Counted from the first letter of the stretch, positions 8,411 through 18,320 are shown. The stretch is 64,000 nt of DNA from VHCN01 sp964589935 (GCA_964589935.1 CAZPVD010000003.1:310001-374000), one strand, 5' to 3'. Made by a program: numbers and translations. Notes: generated by a model from the letters alone, not told the origin.

Positions 8411-11400
8411 CGAACGTAAATGAATTCCTTGAGGTTGAAGAGCGACTGCGCGAAGTCGCTCCAGACATTTTCATTTGCCGCAACGTTGTCGCCCGCGTTG
8501 TGTTCGCGCGCGAGATCGGCGAGGTAGGTTCTCGCCCGCGCGAGTTCGTCCGCATTCGGCGGTCGGGCGAAGGCGCTCGCGAACATGCGGCGCACGCAGG
8601 CGTCAGCGTCCGCGGTCGCGCCGTCGTGGATGAGCGCGGCGGCCCAATCGTGCGCGAGGCCGATGACGAACGGGTCGTTGAGGAGCGCGAGCGATTGCGC
8701 GGGGACGTTCGTCGCATCGCGGCGGCCGAGCGTGGTGAAGGGCTTCGGCGCGTCGAAGATTTCGAGAAACGGACTGAGGCTCGTGCGGCGGATCGTCAGA
8801 TAAATGCTGCGGCGCGCGCGGTCGCCGCTGGAAACACCGGGACCGAATTGCGCCGCCTCCAACTTGCCGCTCACGGCGAGCAGCGCGTCGCGGATGGCCT
8901 CGGCTTCGAGCCGCTGCACGCGGAAGTGCGAGAGCAGTTCGTTGTTCGAGTCGAGTTCACGCGAGCGCGGCGGCGGATCGCTGGCGAGCTGATACGCGCG
9001 CGTCGTGACGAGTTCGCGAATGAGTTTTTTGAACGACCAGCCCTCGGCGACGAAGCGCGCGGCGAGGAAGTCGAGCAGTTCGGGATGAGTGGGCCGCTCG
9101 CCGAGCCGGCCGAAGTTGTCCACCGTCGGCACGAGGCCGCGACCGAAGAGATGCTGCCACACGCGGTTCACGAGCACACGCGCCGTGAGCGGATTTTGCG
9201 ACGAAGCAATGGCGTTCGCGAGTTCGAGCCGGCCACTTGTAGCCGCCGAGGTAACGAGGCGGATTTGTTGCGATTCGCCAGTCCGCCTCCTCACGTCGGC
9301 GGCTACAGGGAAGAATGCCTTCGCACCGAGCACTTCGAGGAAGCCGCGTGGGACTGGCGCGCCTTGCTTCGTGTGTTCGCCGCGCGTCATGAGTGGCGCG
9401 TCGTATGCGTCGGCTTCGAGCACGCCGGGCGCGTGCCGCGCGACGGGAACTTCCGCTTCAAGCCGGCGGAACTCCGCGACGAGTGGCGCGGTGGCTGCGA
9501 GTTCGTTCAACTTCACCGGCAGCAGTCCACGGCGGACGAAGAAATCGAGGAATGCGCGCTGTGATTCGTTCAACTTCCCCGCGCGCCACGCGTTCACCGC
9601 GCCGGTCAGCGCACGCTCGTAACGCGCGGCGAGTTCGGCGGCGGACTTCGGCGCGTTGCCGGTGAGCAGCACTTCACTCGCGAGCGGCTCCTCGCGCGGC
9701 ACGTCCTGGTCGTGAAAAACGACGCGTTCGACGCCGAACCACGAGCGGCCCAATTCATCGCTGCTCTTGCCGAGCTTGCGCGTGAGATCGTCGGCGGTCG
9801 CGAATTCGAGATATGCCCACGACCCTTTGCGATACGCGGTGTCGAGGCGCACCCAGCCCGGCTCGTCGCGCGCCAACTCGGCCTTGGGGAAAATCGGATT
9901 CGCGCCGAGCGGATAGTTGTCCACGATCACGCGCACCATCGCGCCCCTGCCGCCGGCGGCGCGCACGCTGATGAAATCGCTCGTGATCTTGAAGCGCGGC
10001 GAGGTGAACGAGCCGTTGTGTTTCTGCGAGAGCAAATGGCTGAACACGCCCGCGGGCAGCAGGCCCGCGAGGGCGCGGTCGCCGTCAGGTTCGAGGGCGA
10101 AGTCGCCCGGTGAAGTCATGTTTTGCTGCAACCCAATGCCGTAGCGAAACCACTTCGCGTCGTCACCTTTCGCGAAATCCCACTCCGTCTTGAACTGTGC
10201 GTTGTGCTCGCGCACGGCGGCGAGCTGGTCGCGCCAGTTTTTCGCCAACTCGGCCCAGCCGCGTGCGAAGGTGGCATCGTCAAGCGCGCCCAACTTTGCC
10301 CACGCATGGAGCGGATTGGCGACGTTGCCCGTCGCGTCCTTCAATGCGGCGGCGAGTGCGTCTCCGGCGGCGGGCGCGCGGCGGGCGAGTTCGGCGCGCT
10401 GCCGTTTGAGTTCGTCGTTGAGCGAAGCGTGCTTCGTCTTTTGCTCCGGCGTCATCGCCTTCACGAGCTCATCTGGGGTGACGCCGACGGGGCCGGCTTT
10501 GAAAGACGCGGCGATTTCCTCCGCCGTGAGCGCGCGGTCGTAGAGTCGGGCCTCGTCAATTTCGCCGGTGAAAAATCCGTTGCCCGCACCGGTGTGGCGC
10601 AGGCCGATCAGCACGCGACCGCTGCCCGCCGCGAACGTGTGTGGCGCGTCGGCGGATTTGTAAGGCTGGCCGTAAGGCGCGCCGTTGCGAAAGACTGCGA
10701 TGCTGCCGTCCGCGCGATATGCGATGGCAACGTGGACAAACTCGTTCGGTGCCGCGGTCTCCGCCGGACCGGCCACGGCTTGTGTGCGTTTGAAAAACTC
10801 GCTGCCGGAGAGCCAGCGGCGCGCGTCCTTCTCGGCGAAAACAATCGCATCGAAGTGATGCGGCTGTGTTGTTTCGACGGACAACACACCGCCGCCGCGC
10901 TGGTCGAGATTTGCTGACGCAACCCAGGCTTCGAGCGTCTTCTCGCGGAGATCGCGCGCGAGCGGTGCAGTGCGGACGAACGAGCCTTTGCCGTCGAGCA
11001 CGAGGCGTCCGTTGCGGATCGTGGCGTTGCCGGCGAGTTCGCCATGAAGCAAACCGATTTGATCGCGCGCGTCCGTGTCGAACGACCAGCGGGCGACGGG
11101 CTGCGGAAGGCCGACGCTGGGCGGTGGATTCGTTGCGTTCTGCCCCCTCACCCCGGCCCTCTCCCCGGATGGGGGCGAGGGAGAACGAAGCGCAAGCGCC
11201 TTGCTGCGCGCTGTAGCCTCGATGCCGGTGATTTCATTTTCGAGTGTGGTGATCCGTTTGTTCATCGCGGCAAGCTCCGGGTCGGCGGTGGTGCCGCGGG
11301 AAAGTTGCGCGATGAGTTTCGGCGCGGCGGCGAGCCATTCGTCCGCCAGCGATTCCTTGATGCGCGATTTCAGCGCGGAGAGTTCGGCGCGGTTTTTATT

Positions 11401-12453
11401 CAGCAACTCCGGCGCGTCAATCGTCACCTGCGCGGGCCGGCTGCTGGCGAGCACGCCGTAGAGCGCGTAGTAGTCGCGCTGGCCGACGGGGTCGAACTTG
11501 TGATCGTGGCAGCGCGCGCACGCGAGCGTGAGTCCCTGGAACGCCTTGCCGAGCACGTCAATCTGGTTTTCGATCACGCGCACCTGGTCGTCGAGCGTGT
11601 CCACGGGCTGGAAGCCGTGCTCGACGAGCCGCAGGTGCGCGGGGCCGAGGATGGATTCGTTCAAATTTTCCGCGCGGTTCCAGCGCACTTGGGCGGGCGG
11701 CAGCAGGTCGCCGGCGAGGTGCTCGCGGATGAGCTGGTCGGCGGGCACGTCGGCGTTGAAGGCGCGGATGAGATAATCACGATAACGCCACGCGAACGGA
11801 ATCTCCGGGTCGCCCTCGCTGCCGTGCGAGTCGGCGTAGCGGACGAGATCCATCCAGTGCCGCGCCCAGCGTTCGCCGAACGCGGGCGAGGCGAGCAGGC
11901 GGTCGGTGAGTTTTTCCACTGCGGAGTGTGGAATGCGGAATGCGGAATTTCCAGAAGCGCCGCACTCCTTCACGAAGGCCTCGACTTCTTCCGGCTTCGG
12001 CGGAAGCCCCGTAAGCTCGAAGGCGAGGCGGCGGATCAACACGCGCGGGTCGGCATCGTTCGCGGGTTGGAGTCCGCGCTGCTCCATCCGCGCGAGCAGG
12101 AAACGGTCAATGGGATCAGCGCTCCATTTTTCATTCTTCACCTTGGGCACAGCCGGGTTTTGCACCGGCTGGAAGCTCCACCACTGTTTGCGCGCGGCGA
12201 GCGTTTCAGCCCACGTGGACGCGGTCGTGACGGCGTTGGTGTAGCGTTTGTGTCCGGGCGGAAGCGGCACTGTGCTGGATTTCGCGGCGGACGTTTCTTC
12301 CGCAGCCGCAGCGATGAGGGCAAACGTGAACCATCCCAGCACAGCCGTTTGCAGCGCGGCGGTTATTGAAATTCTGCGCGCAAACGAATGCGCAAGAGAG
12401 GCGAGCTTCATCGGCTTCAGCGACAGGAGAAGCGACGGCTGCGCTTGTGTCAA
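8407..12453 (-). CDS. DUF1549/DUF1553 protein with LamG-like domain
   Basis: The 1348-aa protein has a signal peptide or membrane anchor near residues 30-50 (TAVLGWFTFALIAAAAEE); an alternative start is the Met at 12411. DUF1549 follows (DPIDRFLLARMEQRGLQPA, RRLAFELTGLPP) with a CARCHDHKFDP heme-type or metal site. A concanavalin/LamG-like insert follows (FVHVAIAYRADGSIAVFRNG, GEIDEARLYDRAL). DUF1553 ends the protein (NPLTARVLVNRVWQHLFGRGLV, FGRLGERPTHPELLDFLA). Unlike many relatives it shows no N-terminal CxxCH cytochrome. It is the first gene of the ATGA-coupled operon ending in DUF1501. Three dispersed repeats are carried in frame. Confidence 0.88.
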   Translation of the reverse strand: MTQAQPSLLLSLKPMKLASLAHSFARRISITAALQTAVLGWFTFALIAAAAEETSAAKSSTVPLPPGHKRYTNAVTTASTWAETLAARKQWWSFQPVQNPAVPKVKNEKWSADPIDRFLLARMEQRGLQPANDADPRVLIRRLAFELTGLPPKPEEVEAFVKECGASGNSAFRIPHSAVEKLTDRLLASPAFGERWARHWMDLVRYADSHGSEGDPEIPFAWRYRDYLIRAFNADVPADQLIREHLAGDLLPPAQVRWNRAENLNESILGPAHLRLVEHGFQPVDTLDDQVRVIENQIDVLGKAFQGLTLACARCHDHKFDPVGQRDYYALYGVLASSRPAQVTIDAPELLNKNRAELSALKSRIKESLADEWLAAAPKLIAQLSRGTTADPELAAMNKRITTLENEITGIEATARSKALALRSPSPPSGERAGVRGQNATNPPPSVGLPQPVARWSFDTDARDQIGLLHGELAGNATIRNGRLVLDGKGSFVRTAPLARDLREKTLEAWVASANLDQRGGGVLSVETTQPHHFDAIVFAEKDARRWLSGSEFFKRTQAVAGPAETAAPNEFVHVAIAYRADGSIAVFRNGAPYGQPYKSADAPHTFAAGSGRVLIGLRHTGAGNGFFTGEIDEARLYDRALTAEEIAASFKAGPVGVTPDELVKAMTPEQKTKHASLNDELKRQRAELARRAPAAGDALAAALKDATGNVANPLHAWAKLGALDDATFARGWAELAKNWRDQLAAVREHNAQFKTEWDFAKGDDAKWFRYGIGLQQNMTSPGDFALEPDGDRALAGLLPAGVFSHLLSQKHNGSFTSPRFKITSDFISVRAAGGRGAMVRVIVDNYPLGANPIFPKAELARDEPGWVRLDTAYRKGSWAYLEFATADDLTRKLGKSSDELGRSWFGVERVVFHDQDVPREEPLASEVLLTGNAPKSAAELAARYERALTGAVNAWRAGKLNESQRAFLDFFVRRGLLPVKLNELAATAPLVAEFRRLEAEVPVARHAPGVLEADAYDAPLMTRGEHTKQGAPVPRGFLEVLGAKAFFPVAADVRRRTGESQQIRLVTSAATSGRLELANAIASSQNPLTARVLVNRVWQHLFGRGLVPTVDNFGRLGERPTHPELLDFLAARFVAEGWSFKKLIRELVTTRAYQLASDPPPRSRELDSNNELLSHFRVQRLEAEAIRDALLAVSGKLEAAQFGPGVSSGDRARRSIYLTIRRTSLSPFLEIFDAPKPFTTLGRRDATNVPAQSLALLNDPFVIGLAHDWAAALIHDGATADADACVRRMFASAFARPPNADELARARTYLADLAREHNAGDNVAANENVWSDFAQSLFNLKEFIYVR
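9239..9307. repeat. In-frame palindromic repeat (tgtagccgcc...ggcggctaca)
   Basis: The 69 nt consist of 26-nt arms, 9239-9264 and 9282-9307, which match as inverted repeats at 23 of 26 positions around a 17-nt loop. On the minus strand the element supplies exactly 23 codons (VAADVRRRTGES...RLVTSAAT) in the linker just before the conserved RLELANAIASSQNPLTARV segment of DUF1553. It is one of the known PVC dispersed palindrome types as far as I recall. Confidence 0.7.
11141..11184. repeat. 'ccctcaccccggccctctcccc' dispersed hairpin repeat within a gene
   Basis: A C-rich arm (ccctctcccc at 11157-11166) faces a G-rich arm (gggggcgaggg at 11171-11181) across a 4-nt loop. On the minus strand it reads SPSPPSGERAGVRG, the translation typical of the 'LTPALSPSEGERE' repeat family common in PVC and other genomes. 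It lies in a variable linker of the DUF1549 protein, between the DUF1549 and LamG-like parts. Confidence 0.75.
11920..11948. repeat. 'gaatgcggaat' tandem-type dispersed repeat within a gene
   Basis: Short direct repeats (ggaatgcggaatgcggaat preceded by ggagtgtg) give the peptide NSAFRIPHSAVE on the minus strand. This matches the 'FRIPHSAF' type of translated intergenic repeat. It lies between the two N-terminal DUF1549 blocks (VEAFVKECGASG and KLTDRLLASPAFGERWARHW). Confidence 0.55.
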
Positions 12454-12538
12454 TGTTCAGCGCGAAGGCGCGGCAAACTCCCGTGCCGTTCGCGCCTTTG
12501 TGCTCCACAAGTTCATCGGTTGCCCGTAGCCTGCGGGC

Positions 12539-13567
12539 ATGTCCTTCGCGGAGTTTCCAGAGCAACGGCAGGTGGTCGAATTGCTCCAGCGCAGTTTGGA
12601 GCGCCGGCGGCTGGCGCACGCGTATCTTTTCACCGGCGACCGGCTCGATGAATTGGAGGGTGTCGCGCGCACGCTCGCGCAGACACTCAACTGCCAGTCG
12701 CCGCGCACAGGTGCGGGCGGCGCGGCGGTGGATTGCTGCGGTCGTTGCCTGCCGTGTAAAAAAATCGCGGACGATGTGCACGCGGACGTGCAGTGGGTCC
12801 GACCCGGATCCAAGATGCGGCAGATCGGAGTGGACCAAATTCGCGAACTCATCCGCACGGTGAACCTCAAGCCGACGGAGGCGGAGTTCAAAGTAGGCGT
12901 AATCGTTGCGGCGGACCGGCTCAATGCGGCGGCGGCAAACGCCTTCCTCAAAACGCTCGAAGAGCCGCCATCGCGCTCGATTCTCATTCTTCTCAGCACC
13001 GAGCCGCAGCGCCTGCTCGAGACGATTCTATCACGCTGCCTGCGGCTGACGTTCGCGGGTGAAGGCGCCATGGCGGATGCCGCTTCGCTGGCGTGGGTGA
13101 AACAGTTCGCCGAAACCGCCGCGGGCGAGCAAACGAGCCTGCTCGCGCGTTACAAATTGCTCGGCACGCTGCTCGCGCGGCTCGGCGAAGTGCGCGCCGA
13201 GGTTGAGAAGACTCAAAACGCGCGTTCGCCGCTGGAGCGCTACGAAAACGTGGAGCCGGAATTGCGCGAGCGCTGGGAGGAGGAACTCAAGGCGTCCATT
13301 GAGGCCGAGTATCGGCGGCGGCGCGGCGAACTGCTGCGCGCGCTGCAATGGTGGCTGCGCGACGTGTGGCTGCACCGGCTCGGGCTTGCGGTGGAATTGG
13401 CGAGCTTTCCTGATTTCGCCGTCGCCGCGCGCGCCGTGGCGCATCGCATCGCGGATGCCGACGCGACGGAAAACCTGCGTGTCGTCGAGCAAATGCAGCG
13501 CCTGCTTTTCACCAACGTGCAGGAAGCACTCGCGCTCGAAGTCGGGCTGCTCAAGCTGAAGCTGTAA
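12539..13567 (+). CDS. holB: DNA polymerase III delta' subunit
   Basis: The 342-aa protein has the clamp-loader fold: LAHAYLFTGDR in place of a working Walker A (no GKT, as expected for delta'), and a zinc-binding cluster with C52, C67, C70 and C73 (CCGRCLPC). Also present are QIGVDQIRELI, the sensor/SRC-like segment NAFLKTLEEPPSRSILILLSTEP and LLETILSRCLRL. It acts in the replisome clamp loader with delta, gamma/tau and chi/psi. It is divergently oriented from the DUF1549 operon, with an 85-bp intergenic gap, and stands 33 bp upstream of the membrane protein at 13601. Confidence 0.92.
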   Translation: MSFAEFPEQRQVVELLQRSLERRRLAHAYLFTGDRLDELEGVARTLAQTLNCQSPRTGAGGAAVDCCGRCLPCKKIADDVHADVQWVRPGSKMRQIGVDQIRELIRTVNLKPTEAEFKVGVIVAADRLNAAAANAFLKTLEEPPSRSILILLSTEPQRLLETILSRCLRLTFAGEGAMADAASLAWVKQFAETAAGEQTSLLARYKLLGTLLARLGEVRAEVEKTQNARSPLERYENVEPELRERWEEELKASIEAEYRRRRGELLRALQWWLRDVWLHRLGLAVELASFPDFAVAARAVAHRIADADATENLRVVEQMQRLLFTNVQEALALEVGLLKLKL

Positions 13568-13600
13568 GCCGCGGCGCGGAAAACAGCCACAACAAGCACA

Positions 13601-15016
13601 ATGCCTCCGAAACCGACTTCGTCATCGTCGCGAGAGACTGCCCCAACGCGCTGGTTCGGCACGTCGGCGGGATTGTTCTTCGGGCTGGCACTGCTCAAGT
13701 TCGGCAATCCCGTCATCCTCGATGTGGGGAACATGTATCCGTCGCTGAAGTCGCTGGGCGAAGTCATCTTCGAGCCGTGGCCGGTGAAGTGGGGCTACGC
13801 GCTGGTTGTGGGATTGGTGGTGCTGGGTTGTTTGGCGGCAAAGCGCCCCGCTGGCGTGCCGCGATGGGTGCTGTGGATGCCGGCGGTATGGTTCGGCTGG
13901 CAGATGCTCTCATCCGCGCAGAGCATAGACCCGCAGTTGACGCGATGGACGCTGCCGCATTTCGCGGCAGCGACGGCGTGTTTTTACCTCGGCGTCTTCG
14001 CAGGCGGCAGCGCGGCGGCGCAGCGGGTGTGGGTTGGATTGACGGCGGGATTTCTTCTGGCGTTGTTCTCGGCGGTTCAACAACACCACGGCGGCTTCGA
14101 GTCGAACCGGAGATTCTTCGAGGAAAACGAGCAGACCCACTGGACGAATGCAGCGCCGGAGCAGGTGCGCGATCTCGAAGCAACCCGGCTGCTGGTCCGA
14201 GCGCCGGACGGCACTTTGACCATCAACCCGCTCATGCGCCACAAGATCGAAAGCACGCGCGTCTTTGGCACGCTCGTTTATCCGAATGCACTCGCCGGAG
14301 TCATCCTGCTGCTGCTGCCCGCGACGCTCGTGGCCGTGGCAGGCTGGACGGACCGGCTTCAAAACGTCACGCGCGGCGTTCTCGTGGGCATCGTCGCTTA
14401 CATGGGGTTGGGCTGTCTTTACTGGTCCGGATCCAAGTCGGGCTGGCTCATCGCCTTGATCATGGGAGCGGCTGCGCTGATGTGGCTGCCATTGGCGCGC
14501 GTGGTGAAAATCACTGCGGTTGCCGTGGTTGTGCTCGCCGGCGCGGCGGGCTTTGCATGGAAATTCCAATCTTACTTTGAAAAAGGCGCGACGAGCGCTA
14601 CGGCGAGATTCGATTATTGGAAGGCGGCGTGGGATTCGACGGTGAAGCATCCCCTGCTCGGCACCGGGCCGGGAACATTTTACGCCGTTTATCGCCAAAC
14701 GAAGAAGCCCGAATCCGAAATGGCCCGGCTCACCCACAACGACTACCTCCAGCAGGCTAGTGATTCGGGCGTGCCTGGGTTCTTTTCATACGCGGCTTTG
14801 CTGATGGGTTCCTTGGCCGTGCTTTATCGGAAGAGTGGGTCGAACACGGCACTGTTTGCCCTTTGGCTCGGGCTGTTTGGGTGGGCTTTGCAGGGCTTCG
14901 TCGAGTTCGGTCTCTACCTGCCGGCGACGGCGTGGACGGCGTTCTTCCTTCTTGGCAGTCTTTGGACAAGTGCGTCGGAGCGAATTGGATTCGACACCCG
15001 TGGTTCGCTTCATTAG
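13601..15016 (+). CDS. O-antigen ligase-like (Wzy/WaaL family) polytopic membrane protein
   Basis: The 471-aa protein has about 10-12 predicted membrane spans. A large extracytoplasmic loop lies around residues 155-210, and the typical Wzy_C pattern is present: KSGWLIALIMGAAALMWLP, then DYWKAAWDSTVKHPLLGTGPGTF and LTHNDYLQQASDSGVPGF. Family members polymerise or ligate O-antigen or exopolysaccharide repeat units. No glycosyltransferase cluster surrounds it, so its substrate is unknown; it could also be a paralogue with another polysaccharide role. Confidence 0.82.
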   Translation: MPPKPTSSSSRETAPTRWFGTSAGLFFGLALLKFGNPVILDVGNMYPSLKSLGEVIFEPWPVKWGYALVVGLVVLGCLAAKRPAGVPRWVLWMPAVWFGWQMLSSAQSIDPQLTRWTLPHFAAATACFYLGVFAGGSAAAQRVWVGLTAGFLLALFSAVQQHHGGFESNRRFFEENEQTHWTNAAPEQVRDLEATRLLVRAPDGTLTINPLMRHKIESTRVFGTLVYPNALAGVILLLLPATLVAVAGWTDRLQNVTRGVLVGIVAYMGLGCLYWSGSKSGWLIALIMGAAALMWLPLARVVKITAVAVVVLAGAAGFAWKFQSYFEKGATSATARFDYWKAAWDSTVKHPLLGTGPGTFYAVYRQTKKPESEMARLTHNDYLQQASDSGVPGFFSYAALLMGSLAVLYRKSGSNTALFALWLGLFGWALQGFVEFGLYLPATAWTAFFLLGSLWTSASERIGFDTRGSLH

Positions 15017-15030
15017 CCTCCAGCCGCCTT

Positions 15031-15465
15031 ATGAGAATCCTTTTCATCAACGGCCCGAACCTGAACCTGCTCGGCCAGCGCGAGACAGATGTGTATGGGA
15101 AGACCACGCTCGCCGAAATCGAGGCGCGCGTCCGCGACCGTGCCGCCAAGTCGGGAGCGGAAGTGGACTTCCGTCAATCCAATCACGAGGGCGAGTTGGT
15201 GGCGTGGATTCAACAGGCGAAAGGCAAGGCCGAAGCCATCGTCCTCAATGCGGCGGCTTACACACACACAAGCATCGCGTTGCGAGACGCCATCGCCGCC
15301 GTCGGCATCCCGACGGTCGAGATCCATCTGTCAAACGTCCATGCGCGGGAGGAGTTCAGGCAGCGCTCGTTGATTGCAGCAGTTTGCCGGGGACAAATCT
15401 GTGGATTCGGTCCGGACTCCTATTTGCTAGGTTTTGATGCAGCGTTATCCTTAATTCGGAGTTAA
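15031..15465 (+). CDS. aroQ: 3-dehydroquinate dehydratase, type II
   Basis: The 144-aa protein is the normal length for the dodecameric type II enzyme that converts 3-dehydroquinate to 3-dehydroshikimate in the shikimate pathway. Start chosen at MRILFINGPNLNLLG, because that motif begins every family member; the open frame extends further upstream without homology. Visible motifs are GPNLNLLGQRE, catalytic Tyr in DVYGK, QSNHEGELV, NAAAYTHTS and EIHLSNVHAREEFR with the catalytic histidine. It is 14 nt after the O-antigen ligase-like gene. Confidence 0.95.
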   Translation: MRILFINGPNLNLLGQRETDVYGKTTLAEIEARVRDRAAKSGAEVDFRQSNHEGELVAWIQQAKGKAEAIVLNAAAYTHTSIALRDAIAAVGIPTVEIHLSNVHAREEFRQRSLIAAVCRGQICGFGPDSYLLGFDAALSLIRS

Positions 15466-15538
15466 AACTTCTTTATTCATCAAAAAATCACCCTTGTTTT
15501 TGGTCTGCACAATCTGCCGTTTGCCTTGGAATGGGGGC

Positions 15539-15568
15539 TTGACGCCCGTCCATAATGCCGCCTACGCT
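15539..15568 (+). promoter_or_regulatory. Possible sigma-70-like promoter upstream of accB
   Basis: ttgacg (15539-15544) is followed after 18 nt by tacgct (15563-15568), which matches the -10 consensus only in part. It lies in the 213-bp gap between aroQ and accB, the only gap in this stretch long enough for a promoter. No other feature was recognised in 15466-15678. Confidence 0.3.
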
Positions 15569-15678
15569 GCTTGGCGCATTGAGTTCGCGACGCAGTCGTG
15601 CCACGTTTCGAACCGCCCTTTCTGAATGGCAAACTGCTTTACTAGATTGGCATCAAAACCCCCAACCCGGAGGTTCCC

Positions 15679-16149
15679 GTGGATTTGAAAGACATCAAGG
15701 CCATCATTGACCTGATGAAGAAAAACGCCATCTCCGAATTTGAACTGGAGAGGCAGGATTTCAAGATACGGCTCAAGCGAGGCCTCAACGGAAACCCCTC
15801 GGTCAGCTACGAAGAAGCTCCCCCGGCCGGTTACCTTCCGGCAACGCCTGCCGTTTCGGGATCCTCGGCGGCTCCATCAGCCGCGCAGGCTTCTTCGGCT
15901 GCCGGGGCTGAGTCTGAAATCAAATCGCCGATGATCGGCACTTTTTATCGTTCACCATCGCCTGAAGCCGCCCCCTATGTGGATGTCGGCACCGAGGTCG
16001 GTCCGGACACGGTCGTTTGCATCATCGAAGCCATGAAGGTGATGAACGAAATCAAGGCCGAGGTCAAAGGCGTCGTCACGCAGGTTCTCGCCGAAAACGG
16101 CAAGCCGGTCGAATTCGGCCAGCCGATGTTCAAGGTGCGCCCAACCTGA
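15679..16149 (+). CDS. accB: Acetyl-CoA carboxylase biotin carboxyl carrier protein
   Basis: The 156-aa BCCP starts with GTG at 15679, with cggagg about 7 nt upstream. It has an N-terminal helical domain (MDLKDIKAIIDLMKKNAISEF), an Ala/Ser/Pro-rich linker (residues 45-78) and a C-terminal biotinyl domain with the biotin-accepting lysine K120 in EAMKVMNEI. It carries carboxybiotin between AccC and the carboxyltransferase AccAD in fatty acid synthesis. accC follows 40 bp downstream, as in the usual accBC operon; accA and accD are not in the window. Confidence 0.96.
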   Translation: MDLKDIKAIIDLMKKNAISEFELERQDFKIRLKRGLNGNPSVSYEEAPPAGYLPATPAVSGSSAAPSAAQASSAAGAESEIKSPMIGTFYRSPSPEAAPYVDVGTEVGPDTVVCIIEAMKVMNEIKAEVKGVVTQVLAENGKPVEFGQPMFKVRPT

Positions 16150-16189
16150 GCCGGGTTGTTCGCTCCCAGGCTTTCCATCAAATCCATTC

Positions 16190-17575
<1,386 letters not shown>

Positions 17576-17693
17576 AAATGCAGCCCGCCACCCTGCGAGT
17601 GGGACAACTTGGCACACGCCTCATCGTGGCCTGAGCGTCAATAGGAGCTAATACGACAAACACACCCCATAAACGGGTCAAAACCACCCTGCT

Positions 17694-17804
17694 GGAAAAG
17701 GTGCCTTACCTTTTTGGAAAAGGTAGCTTACCTTTTCGGAAAAGGTGCCTTACCTTTTCCGACAGGGTAAGGCACCCTTTGGCCCCGGCCAAGGCACCCC
17801 TTTG
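17694..17804. repeat. Tandem palindromic 22-nt repeat array downstream of accC
   Basis: Three 22-nt units (17694-17715, 17716-17737, 17738-17759) of the form ggaaaaggtgccttaccttt differ at only a few positions. Each is itself palindromic in its ends (ggaaaaggt/accttttcc). They are followed by an inverted copy (gggtaaggcaccctttgg) and a second degenerate copy (ccaaggcacccctttgg). The array lies in the 346-bp gap 17576-17921, which otherwise shows no gene; a 66-codon frame across it is repeat-derived. Confidence 0.85.
17744..17776 (+). terminator. Strong hairpin after accBC (possible terminator)
   Basis: ggtgccttacc (17744-17754) pairs perfectly with ggtaaggcacc (17766-17776) across an 11-nt loop. 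Outer aaa/ttt bases add pairs with one bulged C. It could terminate or stabilise the accBC transcript, but no long U-run follows, so termination is uncertain. Confidence 0.35.
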
Positions 17805-17921
17805 GACGCCGGAACTGTGCCAAGATGACACACCTGCAACCCCGCCGGGCAAAGCCGCCACCGGCTGGAGAGAGATATACAAACGGCTGTTCGTGTATTA
17901 AAGGTTAGACCGCTTCGCGCC

Positions 17922-18216
17922 ATGTTCCGATTTCTTACGATTACCTTGATGGCAGTTGCCTTGACAGGATGCTGCTGCCTTCACGATGCGCGCGGACCGT
18001 CGAGCACTTGCGAGGTTCATCACACGACGATGCGTGCCACCACTGCACCTGGCTGGGGAGGTTGCAAGCTCATGACCATTCAGTATGCTGAGGCTCGCAC
18101 GAAGCTTTTCCCCCAACGCTGGTGGGGACTACATGCCGAGTCCGTGGCCATGGAAACGTCAGCGAGTTTATATCTGTGACGACTGCATTCGAGCCAAAGG
18201 TGAATGGAGGCCATGA
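17922..18216 (+). pseudogene. Small lipoprotein with probable frameshift
   Basis: The gene opens as MFRFLTITLMAVALTGCCCL, a lipoprotein signal with lipobox LTGC, followed by CEVHH and YAEARTKLFPQR, and stops at 18177-18179. The +1 frame, however, continues from about 18121 as GDYMPSPWPWKRQRVYICD then DCIRAKGEWRP, ending at 18214-18216. The RVYICDDC element with trailing W looks like the conserved C-terminal Cys-x-x-Cys tail expected of such small proteins. A one- or two-base indel near 18110-18125 (ccccc or gggg tracts) would join both halves. It may be a true frameshift or a sequencing error. Function is unknown. Confidence 0.5.
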
Positions 18217-18320
18217 CAGATGGCCTAACTGTTGATCCTCGACACGTTGTCCGCAGTGTCAGGGAGTCTGGAGGCAGGGGCAGCGCGCAAGAGGAGTCCG
18301 GGGAGCGCTCACCTCGATTT

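Noticed and set aside
14863..15030. N-terminal extension of AroQ
   Set aside because: The family always starts at the MRILFINGPNLNLLG strand; the extension overlaps the O-antigen ligase-like gene in another frame.
15466..15678. tRNA or small RNA gene in the gap before accB
   Set aside because: No cloverleaf or T-loop consensus could be found on either strand; only a weak promoter is suggested.
17694..17760. Three regularly repeated 22-nt units as a CRISPR array
   Set aside because: The units are contiguous with no spacers and no cas genes are near; they are tandem palindromes.
17701..17901. 66-codon open frame (MPYLFGKGSLPF)
   Set aside because: Its first half is simply the translated tandem repeat array, and no ribosome binding site or conserved pattern is visible.
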